A stretch of DNA of 64,000 nt from Actinomadura litoris (GTDB lineage: Bacteria; Actinomycetota; Actinomycetes; Streptosporangiales; Streptosporangiaceae). The position numbers and the translations under genes are program-made. The notes beneath the pieces are model-generated. The model made no database searches. It saw nothing but the letters and a program-made list of their open reading frames with translations, and was not told the origin of the DNA. The stretch covers positions 620,001 to 684,000 of the forward strand of contig NZ_WOFH01000002.1 of the NCBI RefSeq assembly GCF_009733595.1, written 5' to 3'. Below are positions 40,060 to 49,141 of this stretch, one piece after another (position 1 is the first letter of the stretch; every line of letters begins with the position of its first letter).

Positions 40060-43032
40060 CTAAAGGCCCTCGCGGTGCGCGAACGCGGCCGCCTGGGTGC
40101 GGCTCGTGACCTCCAGCTTGGCGAGGATGTTCGATACGTGCACGCTCGCGGTCTTCGGGGAGATGAACAGCGCCGCCGCGATCTCCCGGTTGTTGCGCCC
40201 CTCCGCGACCAGCTTGAGCACCTCGCGCTCCCGGACGGTCAGCGCCGCGAACGGCCCGGCCGCACCGTTGGCCCGCCCCGGCCCCGGACCCGGGCGCCCC
40301 GGGTCGAGCCGCGCGCGGGCGCCGAGTTCGCGCAGCCGCGCCAGCAGCGGGGCCGCGCCGAGCCGCTCGGCGATCGCGACGGCCGACCGCCACGGCTCGG
40401 CGGCCTCCGCCCGCTCGCCGCGCTCGACGAGCGCCTCGACCAGCCGGTACCGCGACCGCGCGACCTCGTAGGTGAAGCCGTCGCCGCCGTAGGTGAACAG
40501 CTCGGCGGACCTGCGCCAGGGCTCGGGGTCGTGGCCGCCGTCCAGGCGGCTGCGCTCGGCCTCGGCGCGGGCGAGCCAGGCGTGCCCCTCCAGGCCGAGC
40601 CACGCGCGGGGGTGGTCGCCCCAGGTGGTGGCCGCGACGTGGCGGGCGCGGGCGAGCAGGTCGTCGCCGACGCGCGCCGCGTCCTCGACGGTGGCCGGGT
40701 CGCCCGCGGCGCGGGCCCGCGCGGCGCGGTCGGCCTGCGCCCACAGGCCGGTCGCGGCGATCCGGATGATGCCGGTCTCGAACGGATACATGACGCCCAG
40801 CACCGCCGTCACGTGCTCGATCGCGGCATCGACGCCGCCGCGCCACAACTCGTGCTCGGCGGCGAGCCCGCGCGCGACGTAGGCGATGAAGTAGTCCTCG
40901 TGCCACAGCGGCGCGATCCACCGCAGCCGCTCCTCCACCCGGGGCTCGCCCCGCGCGACCTCCAGGAACAGCGCGTAGGCCGAGACCCGCGCCTCGGGCG
41001 GGCGGACGACCCGCACCGCGAACCCCTCGGCGAGCCGGGCCGCCTCGTCCCAGTCCCCGGCCGTGTAGTGGATGAGGTACTGGAGGCTGCGGAGCACCGT
41101 CCCGAACGAGCTCCACTCCAGGCCGTTGTCGAGGGCGAGCTTGACGCCCTCGTCGGCGGCGAGCGTCGCGCCCGCGAGGTCGCCGCGGTCGAACTTCGTG
41201 CGGGCGTGCTGGAACGCCGCCCGCAGCGCCGCCGGCTGGTTGCCCTCGGCGGCGGCGAGGTCGCGGGCGCTGGCGAACACCTCGGCGACCGCCTCGTCGG
41301 CCTCCCGCGACTCGCGGTAGAGGCCCAGCGTGACCAGCAGGCTCGCCTCCGCGTCGCGCGCCCCGGCCGCGCGCGCCTCCACGACGGCCTCCTCGGCGAG
41401 CCGCGGCATCTCCGCGTCGGGGTCGTTGTAGAGCAGCATCCGGGCGTAGGTGGCGAGCGCGGCGGCGCGCACCGGGCCGGGGGTGCCGGGTTCGAGCAGC
41501 GCGACGGCGGCGCGGCCGACCACGACGGCCTCGTCGTCCTCGTCGATGTCGAGGAGGTAGGAGGCGAGCTGCTCGCGGAGCCGCACGCCGAGCGCGATGT
41601 CGGCGGGGTCGGCGAGGTCCAGCAGCCGCCGCAGGCGCGACACGGCCCGGCGCAGCTCGCCCGCCCGCCCCGACATCCGGACGGTCGCGAGCGACAGCTC
41701 CATCCGGTCGGTCCCGGCGACGGCCTCCGGCTCGGGGACGGTGTCCCACAGCTCCAGCGCCCGGTCGAAGTGCTCGAACGCCTCGGCGGGCGCGCCGAGG
41801 CGTTCGGCCTCGCGGCCCGCCCGGACGGACGCGGCGAACGCGGCGGGCAGGTCGTGCGCGGCGAGGCTGTGCGCCGCCAGCTCGGCCGCCGACCCGCGCC
41901 GGGCGGCCGCCTCGCCCGACAGCAGCTCGGCGAACCCGGCGTGCAGCCGGGTCCGCTCGCCGGGCAGCAGGTCGGCGTAGACGGCCTCGCGCAGCAGCGC
42001 GTGCCGGAAGCTGTAGCCGGTGCCCGCCGGGACGAGCAGCTGGTGCGAGACGACCTCCCGCAGCGCCTCCCCGGCGGACGCCTCGTCCAGCCCCGACACC
42101 CGGCGGACCAGCTCGTCGTCGACCCGCCGCCCGGCGACGGCCGCGACCCGCACGACGCGCTGCGCGTCCTCCGAGAGCCGCTCCACCCGCGACAGCAGCA
42201 GGTCGGCGAGCCCGGCGGGCAGTTCCTCGCCGGTGCTCTCGGCCGAGTACAGCTCGGCGGCGTAGAAGGCGTTGCCCTCCGAGCGCTGGTGCACCCGCTC
42301 GACGACCTCGGCGGTCACCGGCGCGGTGCCGCCCGCGAGCGCGGCGAGGTAGTCGGCGGTCTCCCCGGGCCCGAACGGCGCGACCTCGACCCCGGTCACG
42401 TTCGGCAGCCGCAGCAGCTCCGCGACGACCGGGCGCAGCGGGTGCCGCCGGTGCAGGTCGTCGGAGCGGTAGGTGCCGACCAGGCAGACCCGCTCGCGCT
42501 GCAGGACGCGGCTCAGGAACGTCAGCAGGTGCCGGGTCGAGCGGTCGGCCCAGTGCAGGTCCTCCAGCACCAGCAGGACGGGCCGCTCCCGGCCCAGCTC
42601 GCCGAGCAGCCCGAGGACCGCGCCGAACAGCTGCTGCTGGCCGACCTCGGACGCGGCGCCCGGCGCCCCCTCGCCGTCGGGCAGCAGCAGCCCGAGCACG
42701 GGGCGCGCCTCCAGCGCGGCGCGGACGGCGGCGGCCTCCGGGGCGGCGGCGCGCGCGGAGGTCCACAGCGCGTCCGCGAGCGGGAGGTAGGGCATGCTCT
42801 CGCCCAGCTCGGCGCACTGGCCGACCAGGACCGCGCAGCCGCGGTCGCGGGCGGCGCGGGTGAGCGCGGTGACGAGGTGGGTCTTGCCGACCCCGGCGTC
42901 CCCGCTGACCAGCGCGACCCCGGCGCTGCCCGCGGCGGCCCGGTCGAGCACGGCGGTCAGCTCGGCGAGCTGCGCCGCCCTCCCGATCAGCACCCGGCGC
43001 CCCCGGACGTCGCGTATTCGGCCATGCCGCAC
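40060..43032 (-). CDS. LAL-type large LuxR regulator with ATPase domain
   Basis: About 990 residues from GTG 43032 (GTG 42993 possible). Walker A SGDAGVGKTHLV (43-54) and Walker B VLLVLEDLHWAD define the AAA/STAND domain; a long helical TPR-like sensor follows; the C-terminus is a LuxR helix-turn-helix (LTVREREVLKLVAEG, SPKTASVHVSNILAKL). LAL proteins (MalT, PikD relatives) activate transcription on binding a ligand and often control secondary metabolism. Upstream is a 17-bp tandem repeat array. Target genes cannot be told from the sequence. Confidence 0.88.
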   Translation of the reverse strand: MRHGRIRDVRGRRVLIGRAAQLAELTAVLDRAAAGSAGVALVSGDAGVGKTHLVTALTRAARDRGCAVLVGQCAELGESMPYLPLADALWTSARAAAPEAAAVRAALEARPVLGLLLPDGEGAPGAASEVGQQQLFGAVLGLLGELGRERPVLLVLEDLHWADRSTRHLLTFLSRVLQRERVCLVGTYRSDDLHRRHPLRPVVAELLRLPNVTGVEVAPFGPGETADYLAALAGGTAPVTAEVVERVHQRSEGNAFYAAELYSAESTGEELPAGLADLLLSRVERLSEDAQRVVRVAAVAGRRVDDELVRRVSGLDEASAGEALREVVSHQLLVPAGTGYSFRHALLREAVYADLLPGERTRLHAGFAELLSGEAAARRGSAAELAAHSLAAHDLPAAFAASVRAGREAERLGAPAEAFEHFDRALELWDTVPEPEAVAGTDRMELSLATVRMSGRAGELRRAVSRLRRLLDLADPADIALGVRLREQLASYLLDIDEDDEAVVVGRAAVALLEPGTPGPVRAAALATYARMLLYNDPDAEMPRLAEEAVVEARAAGARDAEASLLVTLGLYRESREADEAVAEVFASARDLAAAEGNQPAALRAAFQHARTKFDRGDLAGATLAADEGVKLALDNGLEWSSFGTVLRSLQYLIHYTAGDWDEAARLAEGFAVRVVRPPEARVSAYALFLEVARGEPRVEERLRWIAPLWHEDYFIAYVARGLAAEHELWRGGVDAAIEHVTAVLGVMYPFETGIIRIAATGLWAQADRAARARAAGDPATVEDAARVGDDLLARARHVAATTWGDHPRAWLGLEGHAWLARAEAERSRLDGGHDPEPWRRSAELFTYGGDGFTYEVARSRYRLVEALVERGERAEAAEPWRSAVAIAERLGAAPLLARLRELGARARLDPGRPGPGPGRANGAAGPFAALTVREREVLKLVAEGRNNREIAAALFISPKTASVHVSNILAKLEVTSRTQAAAFAHREGL

Positions 43033-43065
43033 AGTATCCCACCGGCTGGAACACCCGAATACACC

Positions 43066-43354
43066 ACACGGCCCCCGGCCACGCACGGCCCCCGGCCACG
43101 CACGGCCCCCGGCCACGCACGGCCCCCGGCCACGTGCGGTGCCTGGCCACGTGCGGTGCCTGGCCACGTGCGGTGCCTGGCCACGTGCGGTGCCTGGCCA
43201 CGCACGGCCCCCGGCCACGTGCGGTGCCTGGCCACGTGCGGTGCCTGGCCACGTGCGGTGCCCTCGACCGTGCGGTGCCCTCGACCGTGCGGTGTCTCGA
43301 CGCGTGTGGGGCCGGGTCGCGTGTGGGGGCGGGTCGTGTGTGGGGTCGGGACGG
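43066..43354. repeat. Seventeen-copy 17-bp tandem repeat array
   Basis: Units begin every 17 bp without gaps. Two main variants alternate in blocks: GCACGGCCCCCGGCCAC (units 1-4 and 9; unit 1 has one change) and GTGCGGTGCCTGGCCAC (units 5-8, 10, 11); units 12-17 diverge step by step (GTGCGGTGCCCTCGACC, then GTGTGGGGCCGGGTCGC and relatives). It starts 34 bp upstream of the LAL gene's start, filling most of the 411-bp gap to the glycosyltransferase gene. Could be iterated regulator sites or a minisatellite. Confidence 0.95.
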
Positions 43355-43393
43355 CGGCGGTGGCCGGGTGTGCCTGTGGGGGCCGGACATGAG

Positions 43394-43427
43394 CGGGCCC
43401 CGGATCCGGGGAGGGATCCGGGGCCCG
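43394..43427 (-). terminator. Perfect 14-bp-stem hairpin after the glycosyltransferase gene
   Basis: CGGGCCCCGGATCC and GGATCCGGGGCCCG pair perfectly around a 6-base loop (43408-43413), 17 bases past the glycosyltransferase stop. No U tract, but the stem is long enough to stop transcription from that gene and to shield the repeat array from read-through. Confidence 0.75.
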
Positions 43428-43443
43428 CCGGTGACGGGGCGCG

Positions 43444-44706
43444 TCAACCGGCCATGGCGGGTGTCCGGTCGGCCTCGCACTCCGCCTCGTCCGCGGCCCG
43501 GGGCGCCGGCACCGGGTCGGGCTCGGGCAGCGCCTTGGCGTAGGCGCGCAGGGTCTCGCCGGCGATCCGGTCCCAGGAGTAGCGGGAGCGGGCGCGGTCG
43601 GCGGCGGCGATGGAGTAGCCGTGCAGGGTGGTCTCCTCGGCGAGCAGGCGCCGGATCGTCCGCCCGATCACGACGGGGCGGCCCGCCGGGACGTGCAGCC
43701 CGGTGATCTTGTCGAGCACCTCGTCGCCGTTGCCGCCCGCCGGGGTCGCCACGACCGGCACGCCGCAGGCCATCGCCTCCAGCGGCACCGCCGGGGACGG
43801 CTGGGCGGGCGCCAGGCAAAGCGCCAGCCGGGCGGTGCGCAGCAGCTTGGGCAGCGCCTTGCGGGGGAGGCGGCCGAGGAAGAGCACGCGGTCGGCGACG
43901 TGCAGCTCCTTGGCGAGCAGCATCAGCCGGTGGACGACCGGGTCGTTCTCCAGGTCCTCGCGGTCGGGGCCGCCGGCGACGGCCAGCTCCGCGTCCGGGA
44001 CGTGCACGAGGGCGCGCAGCGCGGTCTCGACGTCGCCGGCCGCGAGGTCGCGGCACACCATCACGAGCCGGTCCCGGCCGCCGTGCGGCATCGCCGGGCC
44101 GACCTGCGCGAACGTGTCGGCGTCCACGCCGTAGGGCACGACCTTGACCGACGGCCGGGGCACGCCCATCCGCACGATCGTGGCGGCCTCCTCGACGCTG
44201 GAGGCGAGCACCAGGTCGGCGCCGCGGCCGATGGCCTTCTCCAGCCGGTCGCGGTGCGGGTGCACCTCGCGTCCGGCGCGCCGCTCGGTGGCGGCGACGC
44301 CGTGGAAGCTCTGGAAGAAGGGGATGCCGAGTTCGCGGGCGACGGCGCAGGCGGCCAGGCCGCCGATCCAGCCGTGCGCGTGGACGACGTCGGGACGGCT
44401 GGAGCCGCTCCAGCGGCGGCGCAGCCCGTCGGCGAGGTCGCGGACGTGGTCGAGCTGCTCGGCCTCGGTGAGGGGCCGGGCGGGGCCCGCGTCGAGCTGG
44501 ACGAGCGCGGCGCCGGGGCCGAGTCGGCCGCGGGCACGGGCGGACGGGTCCTGCCGCCGGGTGTACACGGTGACGTGGTTGGTGTCCTCGTCGCCTGGAC
44601 GCGGCCGGGCGAGGGAGCGGGCGAGATCCCGGACGTGGACGGAATGCGCGTGCTCGCCGTCAAGGTCGGAGGCGGACACGAGCGCGATGTTCAGCGGGCG
44701 ATGCAT
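43444..44706 (-). CDS. Glycosyltransferase family 4 protein
   Basis: 420 residues of the GT-B fold. N-terminal acceptor domain (NIALVSASDLDGEHAHSVHV, then DVVHAHGWIGGLAA) and C-terminal nucleotide-sugar domain with LFLGRLPRKALPKLL and the EX7E-type region SPAVPLEAMACGVPVVATPAGGN (split by length). Probable retaining transferase for a glycolipid, glycan or mycothiol-like acceptor; the annotation MshA would overreach. ATG 44706 follows GGAGG. No glycan cluster is adjacent. Confidence 0.88.
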   Translation of the reverse strand: MHRPLNIALVSASDLDGEHAHSVHVRDLARSLARPRPGDEDTNHVTVYTRRQDPSARARGRLGPGAALVQLDAGPARPLTEAEQLDHVRDLADGLRRRWSGSSRPDVVHAHGWIGGLAACAVARELGIPFFQSFHGVAATERRAGREVHPHRDRLEKAIGRGADLVLASSVEEAATIVRMGVPRPSVKVVPYGVDADTFAQVGPAMPHGGRDRLVMVCRDLAAGDVETALRALVHVPDAELAVAGGPDREDLENDPVVHRLMLLAKELHVADRVLFLGRLPRKALPKLLRTARLALCLAPAQPSPAVPLEAMACGVPVVATPAGGNGDEVLDKITGLHVPAGRPVVIGRTIRRLLAEETTLHGYSIAAADRARSRYSWDRIAGETLRAYAKALPEPDPVPAPRAADEAECEADRTPAMAG

Positions 44707-44893
44707 GACGATCCTCCGGGACAACACAGGGGAAGCCTGGAGGTATCTGCGTCTTAGACACCTGCTCGCTGGAGACTATTTCCGTCTGCCCGGTCCGTCA
44801 AACCTCGCGAAACGGGATCACATCGGGTCAAGGGCGGCGATCAAGCCGTGACCAGCGAGGACTCCTCACTATACCGTCGGCGATACTGGAGGC

Positions 44894-45580
44894 GTGGACG
44901 ACGAGCCGGTCTGGTACGTGGCCTACGGGTCGAACCTGTTCCGCGAGAGGTTCCGCTGCTACCTGTCCGGGGGGCGCCCGAGCGGCGGCGCCCGGCACTA
45001 CCCCGGCTGCCGCGACCCGCGTCCGGCGCGGGCGGCGGCGCCGGTCACGCTGCCGGGCGGGATCTACTTCGCCTCGACCTCGCCGACCTGGGGCGGCGGC
45101 ATGGCCTTCTACGACCCGGGGCTGCCGGGACGCGCCGCCGCCCGCGCCTACCTGCTCTCGCGCCGCCAGTTCTGCGACGTGGTCTCCCAGGAGATGTGGC
45201 GCGACACCGGCGTCGACGTCGACCTGACCGAGGCGGTGCGCACGGGCCGCCAGCGGCTCGGCCCCGGCCGCTACGAGACCGTGCTGAGGGTCGGCGAGCG
45301 CGCCGGGCACCCCATGCTCACCTTCACCGCGCCCGCGCCGCACGGCCCCGCCGAGCTGAACGCCCCGGCCGCCGCGTACCTGGGCATGCTCGGCAACGGG
45401 CTGCGCGAGGCGCACGGCTGGACGGCGGCGCGCGCCGCGTCCTACCTGTGCGGGCGGCCGGGCGCGGCGGGCACGTGGCGGCCGGAGAAGGTGGCGGCGC
45501 TGATCAGCGGGCCGGGACGACCGGAAGCAGGACCGCCGACGGGTGCGCGGGGGAGTGCAGCACCTCCTGGTCGGCGGTGA
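44894..45580 (+). CDS. Gamma-glutamylcyclotransferase-like protein
   Basis: 228 residues from GTG 44894 (CTGGAGGC just upstream). The YVAYGSNLFRERF motif is the hallmark of the gamma-glutamylcyclotransferase-like fold; further matching strands are GGIYFASTSPTWGGGMAFYD and the late LNAPAAAYLGMLGNGLREAHG helix (each shortened by nature). Members cyclise gamma-glutamyl compounds or have unknown roles, and some are mis-annotated as histone deacetylase. The catalytic Glu is not certain. Its 3' 77 bp overlap the convergent hydrolase gene. Confidence 0.78.
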   Translation: MDDEPVWYVAYGSNLFRERFRCYLSGGRPSGGARHYPGCRDPRPARAAAPVTLPGGIYFASTSPTWGGGMAFYDPGLPGRAAARAYLLSRRQFCDVVSQEMWRDTGVDVDLTEAVRTGRQRLGPGRYETVLRVGERAGHPMLTFTAPAPHGPAELNAPAAAYLGMLGNGLREAHGWTAARAASYLCGRPGAAGTWRPEKVAALISGPGRPEAGPPTGARGSAAPPGRR

Positions 45581-47150
45581 GCATCGCGGTGGCGGTGCCG
45601 ATCGGCTCGCCGGTGCCCGGATTGCGCGCGACCCGGGGGTAGGCGCCGCTCGCGACCTGCACGCGGACCCGGTGCCCCCGGCGGAAGCGGTGGCCGGCCG
45701 GCCACAGCTCGACGGCGACGCGGCGGACGCCGTCCGCGCCCGCCTCGGGGGCGCCCGGGACGAGCCGCCGCATCCCCTCGCACAGGTTCAGCGACTCGCC
45801 GTCCGGGGCCACGTCGCACAGCCGGACGACGAAGTCGGTGTGCTCCCGGTTCGAGCGGACCCGCAGGTCCGCGGCGACCGGGCCGATGATCTCCAGGTCC
45901 TCCTCCAGCACGGCGGAGGTGTAGGTCAGCACGTCCCGGCGGCGCTCCAGGCGCCGCTGGTCGGTGGAGGGGCGGGTCTCGCCGAGCAGCGTGGGCCCGC
46001 CGAGGAACGGCGTCGGGTGCCGGGGGTCGTAGCGGTAGGGGTCCGGGTCGGACTCGGGCGGTCCGGCGGGGGCGAGCGCCCCGTCCGGCTGGAGGTGCCA
46101 GCGCTCCTCGGCCATCCCCGGGACGGGCCAGTCGGGGAACTCGCGCCACTCCGCCGCGCCGGTCACGAACAGCCGGACCGGCTGCTCCCGCAGCTGCGAC
46201 GGGTCGTTCAGCAGGTGCGCGCGGAACCACTTCACCGCCTCGCCGACCGAGCCGCGCATCATCCGCTGGTCGGCGTGGAACCAGGGACCGATCGTCAGGT
46301 AGGGGCGGTGCCCGGCGGCGCGCAGCGCGGCGTAGTCCCGCAGCTGCCAGGGCAGGAAGATGTCGTACCAGCCGCCGGTCATGTTGACCGGCGCGTCCAC
46401 CCGCGACACCGTGGCGCTGAAGTCGCGGCGGTCCCAGAACGGCGTGTTGGCGCCGTTGGCCAGCAGTTCCTGGAAGAACCGCTGCTGCGCGCCGGTCGCG
46501 AGCCGGTCCAGCTCGGCGAGCGGGCGGCCCGACAGCGCGGCCCGGCGGGCGCGGCGCGGCGACATGATCCCGGTCGTGATGCCCGACAGCGAGTGCTTCA
46601 TCCGGGCCGTGAGGTCGACCCAGATCAGCGCCGACTCCAGCGCGAACGCCCCGCCGACGTTCACCGCGTCCCGGAACGTGGACGCCGTGACCTGCATCGA
46701 CAGCGCCTTCAGCGCGGGCCCCGCCTCGGCGGCGACGGCCCATTGCACATAGCCGAGATAGCTCGGGCCGTGCATCGCGAACGCGCCGCCGAACCACTCC
46801 TGCTCCCGCAGCCACGCGATGGTGGCGAGGCCGTCCTCCCGCTCGTCCAGCGGCTCGAACACCCCGCCCGACCCGAACCCGCCGCGCGCGCTCTGCACCA
46901 CGGCCTGGAACCCCTGCGACGCGAACGCCTGCCCGCACATCAGCCCGAACGGGCCGCGCCGCCCGTAGGGGGAGCGGACGAGCACCACCGGCGCCCGCTC
47001 CACGTCGGCGGGCGCGTACCGGTCGGCCAGCAGGGTCACGCCGTCGGCGGCGGGGACCTCCAGGTCGCGCTCGACCCGCACCCGGTGGGGGCCGTTCCGC
47101 AGTCCCAGCGCCGTGACCCCCAGCCGGCGCATCATCCCGACGCTCACCAC
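45504..47150 (-). CDS. CocE/NonD-family hydrolase (X-Pro dipeptidyl-peptidase type)
   Basis: 548 residues. Alpha/beta hydrolase with nucleophile in HGPSYLGY (Ser130), lid insert, and the C-terminal jelly-roll domain of cocaine-esterase/X-Pro peptidase proteins (RVRSNREHTDFVVRLCDV, HRFRRGHRVRVQVASGAYP). Cytoplasmic, no signal peptide. GTG at 47150 or ATG at 47135 are both possible starts. Overlaps the gamma-glutamylcyclotransferase-like gene tail to tail by 77 bp. Confidence 0.88.
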   Translation of the reverse strand: MVSVGMMRRLGVTALGLRNGPHRVRVERDLEVPAADGVTLLADRYAPADVERAPVVLVRSPYGRRGPFGLMCGQAFASQGFQAVVQSARGGFGSGGVFEPLDEREDGLATIAWLREQEWFGGAFAMHGPSYLGYVQWAVAAEAGPALKALSMQVTASTFRDAVNVGGAFALESALIWVDLTARMKHSLSGITTGIMSPRRARRAALSGRPLAELDRLATGAQQRFFQELLANGANTPFWDRRDFSATVSRVDAPVNMTGGWYDIFLPWQLRDYAALRAAGHRPYLTIGPWFHADQRMMRGSVGEAVKWFRAHLLNDPSQLREQPVRLFVTGAAEWREFPDWPVPGMAEERWHLQPDGALAPAGPPESDPDPYRYDPRHPTPFLGGPTLLGETRPSTDQRRLERRRDVLTYTSAVLEEDLEIIGPVAADLRVRSNREHTDFVVRLCDVAPDGESLNLCEGMRRLVPGAPEAGADGVRRVAVELWPAGHRFRRGHRVRVQVASGAYPRVARNPGTGEPIGTATAMLTADQEVLHSPAHPSAVLLPVVPAR

Positions 47151-47296
47151 TTGATCGATCGTAATCGCCGGTTCCGGGTACCGCGCGGGCGGCCTCGTCC
47201 CGGGACGCGTCCCACCCGGTCCGGTCCTTCACTACGATCGTGGGCGAAATCCGGATCTGCCCGGCAAGTCGACCATTGAGGAGTGATCAGGGCGTC

Positions 47297-48361
47297 ATGG
47301 GCGACCACCTGGACTGGCGGCGGGTCATCATCGCGGCGATCGTCATGGTGGCCGCGCTGGGGGTCGCGGTGGCGCTGCGGATGCTCACCGGGCGGCTGTT
47401 CCGCCGCGCCGGGGACACCCGCTGGACCTGGGACGACCTGGCCGCACGGCTGATCCGCGACCTCGCGATGCCGGTCGCGGTGCTCACCGGCGCCTGGTTC
47501 GCGGCGCTGGTCCTGCACCTGCCGCGCGGCACGCTGGACGTGACCGCCCGGGTGCTGACCGCCGCGACGATCCTCGTGGTGTCGCTGGCGCTGGCGCGGC
47601 TCATCGCCGGGTCGGTGACCTCGATCGCGATGGCGCGGCAGGGCGTGGCCGCCAACGTGACGATCTTCGCCAACATCACCCGCGTGATCGTCATCGGCAT
47701 CGGCCTGCTGGTCATGCTCCAGAGCCTCGGCGTGTCGATCACGCCGCTGCTCGGCGCCCTCGGCGTCGGCGGCCTCGCGGTCGCCCTCGCGCTGCAGGAC
47801 ACCCTCGCCAACCTGTTCGCGGGCGTGCACGTGCTCGCGTCCAAGACCATCGAGCCCGGCGACTACATCAAGCTGAGCAGCGGGCAGGAGGGGTACGTCG
47901 TCGACATCAACTGGCGCAACACCTCCATCCGCACGCTGTCGGACAACATCGAGGTCATCCCGAACCAGCGGTTCTCCGACACGATCCTCACCAACTACCA
48001 CCGGCCCGCGCAGGACATGTCGCTGCTGATCCAGGCGCGCGTCCCCTACGAGGCCGATCTGGAGCGGGTCGAGAAGCTCGTCGTCGAGGTCGGCGAGGGC
48101 GTGATGGCGGACGTGCAGGGCGGCGTGAAGGACGCGGAGATCCTCGTCCGCTTCCACACCTTCGCCGAGTCGTCGGTCGACTTCACCGTGATCCTGCGCA
48201 CCAGCGAGTTCGGCGACCAGTTCGCCATCAAGCACGAGTTCGTCAAGCGGCTGCACCGCAGGTTCCGCGAGGCGGGCGTCGAGACGCCCTACCCGCGCCG
48301 CCGCGTGACGCTGGACGAGGCGTCCGGCCCCGACGGCCGCCCGGTGTCGCCGGGCCTGTAG
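47297..48361 (+). CDS. MscS-family mechanosensitive channel
   Basis: 354 residues. Four hydrophobic segments at the N-terminus (first VIIAAIVMVAALGVAVALRM), then the pore-lining MscS helix with small residues (LLGALGVGGLAVALALQDTL), the beta domain (GDYIKLSSGQEGYVVDINWR) and the C-terminal vestibule. Releases solutes on osmotic downshock. ATG 47297 is chosen over an upstream in-frame GTG/ATG because CAGGG lies five bases before it and the preceding residues are not hydrophobic. Confidence 0.92.
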   Translation: MGDHLDWRRVIIAAIVMVAALGVAVALRMLTGRLFRRAGDTRWTWDDLAARLIRDLAMPVAVLTGAWFAALVLHLPRGTLDVTARVLTAATILVVSLALARLIAGSVTSIAMARQGVAANVTIFANITRVIVIGIGLLVMLQSLGVSITPLLGALGVGGLAVALALQDTLANLFAGVHVLASKTIEPGDYIKLSSGQEGYVVDINWRNTSIRTLSDNIEVIPNQRFSDTILTNYHRPAQDMSLLIQARVPYEADLERVEKLVVEVGEGVMADVQGGVKDAEILVRFHTFAESSVDFTVILRTSEFGDQFAIKHEFVKRLHRRFREAGVETPYPRRRVTLDEASGPDGRPVSPGL

Positions 48362-48383
48362 CCCCGCGGGCCGGGGGAGCGCG

Positions 48384-49004
48384 TCAGGGGCGCAGGATGG
48401 GGAGCAGGATCTCGTCGACCATCGAGGCGAGCCGCTCGTCGTCCATCGCGCCGCCCTCGGTGAGGTGGTCGTACACGACCAGCGCCGGGCCGACGTTCGC
48501 GACCTGGCGGGTGACCGCGCCCGGACGGACCTCGCCGCGCGCCGCGCCCTGCTCCAGCGCCTGGTACAGCATCTCCCTGACGGGCTCGGAGATGCGCGCG
48601 CGGATCACGTCGTGCATCAGGCCGTTGCTGTCGGCGGCCTCCTCCTTCAGCACCTTGAACGCCGCGCCCCGGCAGGCGATCAGCGTGTCGCGCAGGCAGG
48701 TGAGGGAGGCCAGCATGTCCTCGCGGACGCTCCCGGTCGCCGGACGCGGCGGCGGGTTCGGCAGCGCGTGCTTGAGCGCGTCGGTGACGAGGTCCTCCTT
48801 GGACTGCCAGCGCCGGTAGAGCGCGGCCTTGCCGGTGCGCGCCGCGCCCGCGATGCCCTCCATGGTCAGCCTGCGGTAGCCGACGGCCTCAAGTTGCGTG
48901 AACACGGCCTCGTAGATCGCCGCCTCCAGTTCGCCGCCGCGGCGGCGCGTGCCCGTCCCCGGGCCTCCGCCCCCGGCCGTGTCCGCCCCCGTGCCCGTGC
49001 TCAC
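48384..49004 (-). CDS. TetR-family repressor
   Basis: 206 residues from GTG 49004 (CGGGAGCG upstream). N-terminal helix-turn-helix about 30-75 (EAVGYRRLTMEGIAGAARTGK, ALYRRWQSKEDLV) and a TetR_C-type ligand-binding helical domain. Divergent from a DHA2 exporter; a perfect 14-bp palindrome in between is its likely operator. The pair is a classic drug-responsive efflux switch. Confidence 0.92.
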   Translation of the reverse strand: MSTGTGADTAGGGGPGTGTRRRGGELEAAIYEAVFTQLEAVGYRRLTMEGIAGAARTGKAALYRRWQSKEDLVTDALKHALPNPPPRPATGSVREDMLASLTCLRDTLIACRGAAFKVLKEEAADSNGLMHDVIRARISEPVREMLYQALEQGAARGEVRPGAVTRQVANVGPALVVYDHLTEGGAMDDERLASMVDEILLPILRP

Positions 49005-49048
49005 CGGTCGCTCCCGTTCACCGGCACCCTCGACCCCGCCAATATAGT

Positions 49049-49062
49049 GAACGCTAGCGTTC
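49049..49062. promoter_or_regulatory. TetR operator-like palindrome between the repressor and exporter genes
   Basis: GAACGCTAGCGTTC is a perfect 14-bp palindrome, adjacent to TATATT (49041-49046 read on the minus strand), a good -10 for the repressor gene. A weaker copy (GTACGTCCCCGTTC, 49100-49113, 9 of 14 bases) lies 51 bp away on the exporter side. Confidence 0.75.
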
Positions 49063-49141
49063 TCTTTTGTGCGGATCGGTGGTACGTTTCCCACATAGTG
49101 TACGTCCCCGTTCCTTAAGTTCTCGTTTCCGGGGGTCACCC

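Noticed and set aside
40060..43218. Longer N-terminus of the LAL regulator reading through the repeat array
   Set aside because: Would add repetitive Arg/Pro/Trp peptide with no family support; the array is better taken as non-coding and the start set at GTG 43032.
43066..43354. CRISPR array
   Set aside because: Repeats are 17 bp and contiguous, with no spacers and no cas genes in the window.
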